This document shows, in pieces, positions 55,596-64,000 of a stretch of DNA of 64,000 bases; within the stretch, counting starts at the first letter, position 1, and the number at the start of each line of letters is the position of its first letter. The position numbers and the translations under genes were made by a program. Source of the DNA: Adiantum capillus-veneris. Its lineage: Eukaryota; Streptophyta; Polypodiopsida; Polypodiales; Pteridaceae. The DNA lies in the NCBI GenBank assembly GCA_014529385.2, contig CM043953.1:84890342-84954341 (forward strand). Reading direction: 5' to 3'. Under the pieces are notes generated by a model, which searched no databases, was not told the origin of the DNA, and saw nothing but the letters and a program-made list of their open reading frames with translations.

Positions 55596-58500
55596 ATGTA
55601 CCTACGCTGTGGACGAGTGTTAGAGCACGAGCATATTGGTAGTGCCTCCATTTACGCGGGCACCCATTATTCCTCCACCCTAGGTTCTGGACCTTCGGCC
55701 GGGACTCAAGGTAGCGCGAACCAAGATCCTCATATCGCGTCTAGTGATTCTTCCTCTGACTACAAAGTCATGGAGGGGTATCCTACACCAAACCCTGATA
55801 GTTCAAGTCAAGACATGCATGCCATGGGCCCACGGCCCGGGTCCAGCGTGTTTAGCCGCTTAAAAGAGACCCTTAGTAGAGCTACTCGCTCCGAACATGC
55901 GGTTAATGAAATAAATGAAGGGAGTGGGGAAGTAAATTCGTCATTCATGCCTAAAATAGACCCTATGCTTCTTGAGAGTGTGCATGTGAATGTTCCATCC
56001 ACTGTACCTCCTGATCCTTTAGGACTATCTCCCTCTGAGGTTCTACTACCCGATGGTAGGAGTCTTGCCGAAGTGCAAGAGATCGAACGCTATATGCAAG
56101 CAACAAGGGAGAGGGAAATTGAGAACCTACGAAGGCTAGAACAAAGTCGAGCCCTGAAAGCAAAGGCTCCTATGACAACAATCATGCCAGCCGAGCAACC
56201 GAGTGCTCCCAAGGTAGCAGTCACGGAGGGGCAAGCGATGGGGAGCAATAATGCTTCCACCTTGAGGGAAACCTCCAGCACGCCAGGCCTAGATGGGATA
56301 TTCCTAAACGAAAATTGGGAGTATGACCTACAAGCGAAAGCTTTAACTGATCGGTACATAGGACACACCTATCATGTGGGTTGGTTAGATGTTCTACAAT
56401 CCACATCGGGTGCTACTAGCATAGATGAGCAACAACAGAAAGTCTGTGATGTCCTCCATAGGATTGTCGAGTTAGAAAGACAGAACACAGGGATCAACAT
56501 GCCTTCAACATGCCTAATGAGATTCTTGGATACGGGAAAGGCCAACCAACCAACCCTATCACAAATGGAGACTCCCTTAGTGAGCCCCATTGATCCTCCA
56601 TATGTGGTTTCGCCAGGAGCCTCAGTACAATCTGAGCCCACAAGTGGCAGCTTTACCTTCCCAGATCTAGCTCATCTTTCTCTTAATGACACTACAGCTA
56701 CCATGCATATCCCAGTGGTGAGCATGACAAGAAGTACACCGTGGAGTTCGTTTGTTAATACTGCGCCGATGCCTAGTAGCACAGTGCCCCCAACTATACC
56801 TACATATATGTATCAATCATGTGCACCTGTCGTACCTCAGCCTCATGTAGCTCCTACACCTCCGATTATTCCAAGAGCTTACAATCCACAATGGCATTAT
56901 CCAAGCTCTTATACAAGTGGATCCATGCCATTTAATAATAACATGCCATATCAGGCACCCCCTATGCCTAGGGCCACGCCTGTAAACTTCGGACCACCGT
57001 CTGGTACACCACCATACGAAATATGGGACCCAAGAGCCGCGCGTATGCCAAGTCCAAGGCCAACTCCCATCTCACATGTGGTTCTAGGAGCACATACACC
57101 CATTATACCTGCTCAAATAGGAGATTTGGCAGCATTTGCTCAAACTATCGGTCGCTCTACTGTGGAAAACATGCGTAGTGCGCCTAATAGAGAGCCTAGG
57201 AGCAAGGAAGTTCAAGTAGCTAAGCTCACACAGAAATTCAGTGGAGACGGAGATGCTAGAAAGCATATGGAAGTCTTTGAACATGTGTGCGATTCCTTGG
57301 AAGAGCACAATGAGCTACATAAGTGTAAGGCTTTGAGTTTGACCCTAAGCGGAAAGGCTGGAGATTGGTATAGAACCTTAAGAGTAGAAGAGAAAACAAT
57401 CTACTCTACTCTTAGGAGATTGTTCTTGAAAGAGAACATACGAGAGGGAGTACTTTGGGGTGTAGCCTCTCAACTCCAGAAAGCCCAACAAGAAGAAGGT
57501 GAATCCATGAGAGACTTCATTAGTCGCCTAAAGAATTTGAATTCTCGATGCAATCCAAACGAGCGATTCAACAACAACCAATTGCTCGATAGATTCATTA
57601 GGGGACTACGACATGAAAGTATCTATAATGGCCTAGTCATTAGAGGTATCACTACTTGGGAAGCAGTCACCATGAATGCAATCCAATTGGAGGATAATTT
57701 AATGATTGCAGGAGAAAGAGTGTCTGCCGAGCCGAAGTCTAGTAGCTCGCAAGCATCAGGGCATGAGCCAATGAAGATAAAGCCAATCGTGAAAGAGCAA
57801 ACGATATCTGAGATGACTTTGGCAGATCTCACCAAGGCCATCCAAGAAAGCCTTAGGGGTAATCGTGCTCCACAAAACACTCATATGTATCCAAGAAGGG
57901 AGCAACAATGGTGCTCAATTTGCTTGGGACCACATACTATGAGTGAATGCACTACTTTCAGAGTAAAGTTTAGCGGGACTTGTAACGCGTGTGGTAGGTA
58001 TGGACATCAAGCGAAGGATTGCCTAATGCTTAAACGCATCATGGAAAATAGACCGCCTATAGGTTGGGCAGACTCACCTCGAGTTCCTGCATTGATGCCT
58101 ACCCCACCCATGGAGCAACAGTTGCCATTACAGCACATGGTCCCTAGAGCCCAAAATGTGGTCCAAACCACACCGTTGCCACCTGCAGTGCTAGGACCGC
58201 AACCCCCTCATCCAAGAGTTACACCTATGAACCAAATAGGTTGCGAGTCATCTGGTACTTATGTAGATTGCGAAGAGGACATAGACTCTAGTATCACCTA
58301 TGGAGTCGACATGCTTGAGGAGTGTCCCATGTACTATATGGAAGACCATTGGGGACAAATCAAACCGGTATATCAAGCTACTACGCTAGCAGCAAGAGGC
58401 CAAAACATTAATAGTTTTGCCAGGAGACAACCTCTTCAGTGCTACGAATGTGGTGGACCACATCGAGTAGCTGAGTGCCCCATTAGAATGCAAAAGAATG

Positions 58501-58757
58501 CCGCACTAATGCAAACAAGTCAAGGGAGTGCATTGGCAATGCCAATACTCACTTGTAATCGTTGTGGCATAGATCATTTGATTGCACAGTGTCCTAACAA
58601 TCCAAACGCACCGAAAATCACACCATTGAACATAATAGAGATTGTTGATGGGACACCACCAACTATAAACATAGCACCAGTGAATGCACTCACACGGTCG
58701 ATGCTCCAAAAGCAAAATTACATACTCGAAGAGAGAGATGCTGCATCCATTGGCTGA
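55596..58757 (+). CDS. family E Gag with four zinc knuckles (1,053 aa from the first ATG)
   Basis: The open frame extends upstream to 55545, but the first ATG is 55596. Order: a low-complexity N-terminal part (residues 1-200); a helical charged segment (EIERYMQATREREIENLRR); a long Pro/Thr/Ser-rich stretch; the retrotransposon Gag domain at about 57215-57640 (LTQKFSGDGDARKHMEVF, SLTLSGKAGDWYRTL, FISRLKNLNSRC). Four knuckles follow in two pairs: CSICLGPHTMSEC (57912-57950), CNACGRYGHQAKDC (57981-58022), CYECGGPHRVAEC (58440-58478) and CNRCGIDHLIAQC (58554-58592). Only the second has the usual CX2CX4HX4C; the others are CX2CX3HX4C. The TGA at 58755 is in the frame of the protease. This is the longest intact frame in the window. 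Confidence 0.85.
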   Translation: MYLRCGRVLEHEHIGSASIYAGTHYSSTLGSGPSAGTQGSANQDPHIASSDSSSDYKVMEGYPTPNPDSSSQDMHAMGPRPGSSVFSRLKETLSRATRSEHAVNEINEGSGEVNSSFMPKIDPMLLESVHVNVPSTVPPDPLGLSPSEVLLPDGRSLAEVQEIERYMQATREREIENLRRLEQSRALKAKAPMTTIMPAEQPSAPKVAVTEGQAMGSNNASTLRETSSTPGLDGIFLNENWEYDLQAKALTDRYIGHTYHVGWLDVLQSTSGATSIDEQQQKVCDVLHRIVELERQNTGINMPSTCLMRFLDTGKANQPTLSQMETPLVSPIDPPYVVSPGASVQSEPTSGSFTFPDLAHLSLNDTTATMHIPVVSMTRSTPWSSFVNTAPMPSSTVPPTIPTYMYQSCAPVVPQPHVAPTPPIIPRAYNPQWHYPSSYTSGSMPFNNNMPYQAPPMPRATPVNFGPPSGTPPYEIWDPRAARMPSPRPTPISHVVLGAHTPIIPAQIGDLAAFAQTIGRSTVENMRSAPNREPRSKEVQVAKLTQKFSGDGDARKHMEVFEHVCDSLEEHNELHKCKALSLTLSGKAGDWYRTLRVEEKTIYSTLRRLFLKENIREGVLWGVASQLQKAQQEEGESMRDFISRLKNLNSRCNPNERFNNNQLLDRFIRGLRHESIYNGLVIRGITTWEAVTMNAIQLEDNLMIAGERVSAEPKSSSSQASGHEPMKIKPIVKEQTISEMTLADLTKAIQESLRGNRAPQNTHMYPRREQQWCSICLGPHTMSECTTFRVKFSGTCNACGRYGHQAKDCLMLKRIMENRPPIGWADSPRVPALMPTPPMEQQLPLQHMVPRAQNVVQTTPLPPAVLGPQPPHPRVTPMNQIGCESSGTYVDCEEDIDSSITYGVDMLEECPMYYMEDHWGQIKPVYQATTLAARGQNINSFARRQPLQCYECGGPHRVAECPIRMQKNAALMQTSQGSALAMPILTCNRCGIDHLIAQCPNNPNAPKITPLNIIEIVDGTPPTINIAPVNALTRSMLQKQNYILEERDAASIG

Positions 58758-60446
58758 GCGAGAAAGAAGAAAACACGAAGAAAGAAATCCTTTAATGCTT
58801 CTAGCTCAAAACCTAGTTCAAAGACTAACATAGGGACAAGAGAGGATCCCGTGTATATGAATGACCCTGAGGATGACTCAGATTTGATAGAGACCACGGA
58901 GACCAAAACTGTTACTACAAAGTAAAAAGCCAATGAGGAGGATCACGAGAGGGAATTACGACGAACACCAAAAGAGTATTCAAAGTTAAACCACCCAGTT
59001 GTGAACCCCCAAGATAAGCCACGAGAGACAAAAAATGAGGATTGCAAGAGAAAGATTGGAACCTATCCAAACCCAACAGTGGAAATTGAACGAGTCCAAC
59101 AACTGAGGGGTTTGGTGGAAGAAACTCAACGAAAATTAGAACCTGAACCCAAACATATCCAGATGTCGGACACAGTGTTTCCCACACAAGTTCAACCTCA
59201 CAAGAACTACAGGCCGTTAGCTATACCCAGTATCATTCGGGAAGAGAGTGAGGGTAGGACATCTGAAAGTGGACACACACCTTTCCTACTAGAGAGAATG
59301 TTCAATGAGGGAATGCCCGGCCCCCTTGAGGAAGTGGAGATTCCATCTTCACCATTCTCTTGTCAGGGTCCTATGTCCCACAAGATGCCATTAAATGTTG
59401 CCAAGCTGATGGATTTCATGTCCTCAGAAACACGTACGACTATCATATCTAAGTTATACGGAGATCCAGAATTATTCCTAGCACTGCGAGCGCTTCTCAA
59501 TGGAGAATTACAGGCCGGATTACCACAGTTTGCACATATGAACAAACCTGACTCGGTGATGAATGATGAGGAACATTTAGCACCACCATCTGACCTAGCG
59601 GGACATGAATCTGTAATTGAAATACCCGTTAACAAGTTGGGGCAATACTTTGAAGGTGATGAATCTAATGCTACTCTACCAATCACTACTAAAGGATTAA
59701 CTGTAAAGGGGGTCCTTGACGGTGGTGCGGGAGTCAGCATGGTGACAAAGAGTTGTTGGGAGTCTATGGAGAGACCTCACCTTGAAGCCACAAGCGTAGT
59801 GGTAAAAATGGCTAATGGATCTATTGTTACGCCTATTGGAATGCTAAAGGATCTCAGGATCAAGGTCTTGGGACACAAGGTAAGGCAGACTTTCATTGTT
59901 ATGGATTTTTCCAAGCATCCTATGTCATTTGAGATGATCTTAGGGCGTCCATTCATGAGGGAAGAAAAAATGGTGCATGACTGGTCCAAAAACCACGTCT
60001 ACTTACAGTTCCAAGACTCTGTCATTCGAGTTGATCTTTTAAGTGGCCGAACGCATCCTCTAGGAAATAAATTCATCATTGATAATCGATCAGACACAAC
60101 AATTCACTCAGCTCCATTACAGTATTGTTACACATGTAACGAAGACACGGATATTGGGGAGAACTCTCCTTATATGGATATCCTACCCGGAATGGCTGAG
60201 TCAGACAATGTCGATTGGGTGCACCTAGCGGCAACTAAAGATACATGGGGAGCTAGAGGAACAACTTGGGTAACACCAGATGGGGAAGAGATACCACACA
60301 TTGCACCAGTAAACATGTTAGGCGTAGCGCATGTAACATCCGATGATAAGAAAGAGGCACACCTAATTGAGAGTGAAACTGATGATTCCTCAAAGCCAAT
60401 ACACATCGGAAACGGAATCTCAGGAAGAAATGGATTCAGAACCTGA
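58758..60446 (+). pseudogene. family E protease and flanks
   Basis: It is in the same frame as Gag after TGA 58755 and a TAA at about 58923. A basic segment (RKKKTRRKKSFN) is followed by the retropepsin-like domain with active site GVLDGGAGVSMVT (Asp codon 59718-59720) and MILGRPFMREEKMVHDW. Downstream is an acidic tail. Because Gag and protease are in one frame, expression may once have been a single polyprotein or by stop readthrough; the two stops make the present copy broken. Confidence 0.8.
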
Positions 60447-60965
60447 GGAAACATCGAGTGAACCAAGTATAGAAAATAAATACTCAAGGCCTAGTACGAC
60501 CGTCTATGGTAATTTATATGAGAGTGAAGAAGATACAAGAGAAGACCTATCAGGCGTGTCGAGTTCAAACATTTACCAAAATCAAAAACTTAACAAGAAA
60601 CAAAGGTCATATAAGAGACGACGATATCGAGCAAATGTGAGAGCTAGGATAAACAAGGAAAAAGATCTACTGCAGAATGGCTTAGCTATCTAGGGGCATG
60701 TGATGCTCATCGAAAGCTAGTAGACATTTGGGGTGAACATCTCCAGAGTGTCATGTGGTGTAGCCCGCGACCCATTGACCTCGCTCAATTGGAGGTTATA
60801 GAGCCGAAATTGAGTCGAACTATAAGAAGACGTCAAAACTGAGAGTTAGCTCAACAACAAAAGGAGGCAGAACTAAAAGAAAGGTCTCTGTCAGGACAAG
60901 AGCCTGCTGACTTACATACGGCTCCTAAACATTTTAAATCTTACACCACGGGGGAGCGAAAGGTT
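60447..60965 (+). pseudogene. family E protease-RT linker
   Basis: The frame shifts at about 60440. A basic run KKQRSYKRRRYRANVRARI (60590-60650) lies in one frame, and SVMWCSPRPIDLAQLEVIEP in another at about 60750. Stops are scattered. The region parallels 43621-44480 of family B. Confidence 0.6.
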
Positions 60966-61787
60966 GTGTATGCCAAAGCCCAAAGAATACCTACCAATGG
61001 AAGCAGGGGAGTCTATGATGGTCCAATGGTAGTTAAAGAGATAGAATTAGCAGAACCAGGTGAGGAGTCTAAACCAGTCTTTATTGCTCAAGACCTTACC
61101 AAAACTGAAGAGGCTGTACTTAAGGAGCTCCTCAATGAATACAAGGATATCTTTGCTTGGACATATCATGACATGAAGGGCGTTCCACCTTCTGTGGTGC
61201 AACATACAATTCCCATGATCAACACTGCTAAACCCATCCAGCAATGACCCTATCCAATGAATCCTAAGTACGCCAAAATTTTACAAGAGGAGATTGAAAA
61301 ACTTATCCAATGTGGATTCATATACCCTATTGAGCACTCAGAATGGGTTTCTCCAATAGTCATTGTGCCCAAAAAGAATGGGAAACTAAGAGTGTGCGTG
61401 GACCTCAAGAAAGTTAATGCAGCCACTAGGAGAGATCATTATCCCTTGCCATATTCAGAACATGTGCTTGAAAGAGTTGCGGGCAAGGAAGCTTATAGCT
61501 TTTTAGATGGGTACTCTGGTTACAATCAAATCACAATTGCATTAGAGGACCAAGCTAAAACTGCTTTTATCACAGAGTTTGGAGTGTTTGCATTTCGTGT
61601 TATGGCTTTTGGCTTAACAAATGCCCCTGCTACATTCCAACGATTAATAAACACTGTGTTTAAAGAATTTCCAAGGGAATTTTGTGAAGCTTTCCTAAAC
61701 GACCTTTGTGTTTATTCTTCTTGGGAGAAGCATTTGTTATATCTACGAAAATATTTGAAAGGTGCAGATTTTATCGCATCTCATTGA
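60966..61787 (+). pseudogene. family E reverse transcriptase, catalytic Asp changed
   Basis: FAWTYHDMKGVPPSVVQHTI is followed by a TGA at 61246, then SPIVIVPKKNGKLRVCVDLK, YSFLDGYSGYNQI, MAFGLTNAPATFQRL. The catalytic box reads AFLNDLCVYSS: the first Asp of the YxDD box is Asn (codon 61698-61700), which should abolish polymerisation. A frameshift follows at about 61706-61740. Confidence 0.88.
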
Positions 61788-62758
61788 ACCCTTTCAAATG
61801 CCAATTTTGGGTTAAGCATGGAGTCATTCTAGGGCATATAGTGTCCAAGAACGGGATATCCACAGATGAGAGTAAGATTAAAGCCATTGCCGATTTGCCA
61901 CCACCTACGAACTATAAAGGAGTTCAAAGATTTATGGGCCATGTTGGTTATTATCGAAGGTTTATTTTAAACTTTGCCGAGATAGCGCGTCCATTGTACA
62001 AGCTTCTTATCGAGTTTCACTGGACGGAAGAATTTCATCAATCTTATGAGTTATTAAAGAAGGCCCTAACAAGTGCTCCAATCCTGCGAACACCTGATTG
62101 GAATGTACCTTTTCATGTGCATATTGATGCATCAAACTTTGCTATTGGGTGTGTTCTAACTCAACCAGGAGAACATAAATTGGACTACCCTATTAGCTTT
62201 GCAAGTCTCCAATTAAATGATGCCGAGATGAACTACACTACTACAGAGCGCGAAGGTCTAGCTATGATTTACGCAGTAAAGAAATTTCGCTATTACCTTC
62301 TTGCTAGCAAGTTTGTGTTTTATGTGGATCATCAAGCATTGCTATATTTGGTAAACAAGCCGTGTTCCACAGGTCGAATTACACGATGGTTGTTAATTCT
62401 TCTTGAGTTTGACTTCACTATTGTTGTGAGGCCTGGGAGAAAACATGTCATGGTGGATCATTTATCTCGTATCCCTAATGGCGAAGCTCCTACGGGGGTT
62501 GATGATGAATTGCCTGATACTCCTTTGTTCATTGTTGAGACAATGCCTGAATGGAGTGAAAATATTGTTAACTTCTTAGTTAATGGTTTTCCACCCAAAG
62601 CGCTGCGAAAAGATATAGCTCGAAAATTAATCAAGGAATGCGAACCCTATTGCTTACTGGCGGGAACTCTCTATAAGAGAGGAAAAGATGATGTTCTTAG
62701 ACGCTGTGCCCGCGAGGATGAGTATTTATATATTCTACAAGAGCACACATGGGCGTAG
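61741..62758 (+). pseudogene. family E RNase H and integrase linker
   Basis: RT thumb (MGHVGYYRRFILNFAEIARP) and RNase H motifs PFHVHIDASNFAIGCVL, YTTTEREGLAMIYAVKKFRY and FYVDHQALLY, with the linker HVMVDHLSRIPNGEAPTG and then MPEWSENIVNFLV and LYKRGKDDVLRRC leading to the integrase. A stop at 62756 interrupts at the zinc domain (EHTWA-stop-VAGGHF). Confidence 0.88.
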
Positions 62759-63687
62759 CTGGTGGTCACTTTTCAGGAAAGTTGACTTCCCGAAAGATCT
62801 TACAGTCAGGCTATTGGTGGCCCACTCTGTTTAAGGATGCATCACTTTTTGCAAAGGGATGTGATGAATGCCAACGCTTCAAGAAGCCACAAAGAAGTGA
62901 TAGGAGGCCTCTACATCCCATCAAGGTAACCCAACCATTTGAAAAGTGGGGCTTAGACTTTGTAGGACCGATTAGTCTGGCTGCACGTAACACGCAATCA
63001 CGATATATCATTGTGGCTACCGACTATGTAACCAAATGGGCTGAAGCAAAAGCAACACGAAAGGCGGATGCAAAAATAACAGCTAAGTTCCTCTTTGAGA
63101 AAATTATCACACATTTTGGATGCCCCTTTGAACTTGTGAGTGAAAATGGAACTCATTTTATAAATGAAGTAATAAAAGAACTCACATCAAACTTCATGAT
63201 ATCTCACCACAAGTCTACACCCTATTATCCCCAAGCAAATGGCCAAGCTGAGAGTACCAACAAAACTCTCATCTCCATTTTGACAAAGACAGTTGAGGCT
63301 CATCGCACTGATTGGGACCTAAAGCTTACATCAGCTTTATGGGCTTATCGTACTGCGTATAAAGTTACTATTAATTGCACACCGTTTAAGATGGTGTATG
63401 GCCAAGAAGCAGTTATGCCATGGGAGTTTGTCATTCCTAGTCTTCGAGTAGCTTCTCAAGAAGGTTGGGATGGTAACCCCTTAGTTGAGCGATTATATAT
63501 CCTGGAAAGGCTAGATGAAGAGAGGCAATTAGCTGTGCGAAATGCTCTAGTGGAGAAGGATAGGAGAAAGAAGTGGTTTGATAGCCATTTAAAGGATAAA
63601 GACATCAAGGTTGGTGATAAAGTTCTTATGTACGGGGTATGTAATGAAAAGAAGAAATTGAAATACGCTGGTAAGGGACCATATTGA
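62749..63687 (+). pseudogene. family E integrase, second catalytic Asp changed
   Basis: Zinc domain: VAGGHFSGKLTSRKIL and CDECQRFKK. Core: GLDFVGPI (first Asp), LVSENGTHFIN, where Asp is normal and Glu is present (codon 63142-63144), and YYPQANGQAESTNK (Glu). C-terminal module: EFVIPSLRVA, KVGDKVLMYGV, ending KYAGKGPY-stop, after which one frame continues IRVETLDGVETI. A Glu in place of the second Asp is conservative in charge, but usually inactive in this family. Confidence 0.88.
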
Positions 63688-64000
63688 GTGTGTGAAATTT
63701 CCCCGCAAGGTACCATTCGTGTGGAGACTCTAGATGGAGTTGAAACCATTGGATTCCTTAATGGGAGTAAATTCAAAAGATATTATGATCCTCTAAGCCA
63801 GGAAGAGTTGCAAGCTATCAAAGAAGGCTGCCAAGGAACAAGCAGAGCTTAGAAAAATCCAAGCAAGAGTTGAGGCTCGAGAACGACAACAACGTCTTAG
63901 ACGCCAACGAGAGGCTAATCTGGGAATCACGCAAGCATTTTTCGAGGACACAGATGACGACTCATTAGAATCTGAGCCAATGCTACGATACCCAATTGAG
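63688..64000 (+). pseudogene. family E pol tail, truncated by window end
   Basis: After the stop at 63685-63687 a frame reads GTIRVETLDGVETIGFLNG, KRYYDPLSQEELQAI, the GPF/Y tail, then a Lys/Arg-rich low-complexity segment with stops. No chromodomain is seen. The 3' LTR and any third ORF lie outside the window. Confidence 0.6.

Noticed and set aside
55148-55642. 164-codon frame in the E leader
   Set aside because: It depends on a non-ATG start and on GT and poly-A low complexity; it overlaps the real Gag start in another frame.
59710-59730. DGGAG as a damaged protease active site
   Set aside because: The same D-G-G form occurs in families E and F, so it is more likely the normal form in this group.

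Overview
The window is land-plant nuclear DNA made almost entirely of nested, decayed Ty3/gypsy-type LTR retrotransposons. The evidence is primer-binding sites matching plant tRNAs (TGGTATCAGAGC for initiator Met; an Asp-type site at 54749), chromovirus and OTA-like (Tat/Athila-like) pol domains, long GA/CT, CA and GT microsatellites, and one intronless reading frame that looks like a host gene. The species cannot be read from the sequence. A large-genome plant such as a fern, lycophyte or gymnosperm is an inference.

Layout. 1-1374: unassigned. 1375-12020: family A chromovirus on the minus strand, arranged LTR - internal (gag, protease, RT, RNase H, integrase, chromodomain) - LTR - second partial internal. 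12021-16473: no recognised gene, but several tandem repeats and a striking 155-bp hairpin. 16474-18396 (-): 640-aa uncharacterised protein with an N-terminal membrane region, the only convincing non-transposon gene; its upstream side is packed with GA/CT tracts. 19580-20135: inverted-repeat (MITE-like) element with a diverged second copy near 28178-28602. 20377-25663: 3' half of family F (LTR, a long broken ORF in the env position, integrase tail). 26824-27452: LTR of family E. 27453-28177: 5' end of a third minus-strand LTR element (G). 28603-33606: mostly unassigned, with a CA microsatellite, a small ORF and a four-copy 30-bp repeat. 33607-35119: two family A LTR pieces in opposite orientation.

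35120-47060 is a three-level nest. Family B (OTA-like, + strand) is split by element C, which has ~176-bp LTRs and an exact 5-bp target duplication. C was in turn hit by a family A copy whose 3' half is gone. 47061-50969: 5' half of family F (minus). 50970-54105: family A relative D (+), inserted in the F 5' LTR. 54106-64000: family E (+), inserted in the D gag and running off the window with LTR, tRNA-Asp-type PBS, a ~1,050-aa Gag with four zinc knuckles, protease, RT, RNase H and integrase.

No retroelement here appears able to move by itself: every pol carries stops, frameshifts, deletions or lost catalytic residues. The most interesting points are a duplicated integrase zinc-domain module in B, the four-knuckle Gag of E, SR-like basic domains in the A/D Gag, the env-position ORF of F, the 155-bp hairpin at 14782-14936, the inverted-repeat element family, and inactivating substitutions shared by the two tandem A copies. 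All family names (A-G) are local labels. Identities were judged by eye.
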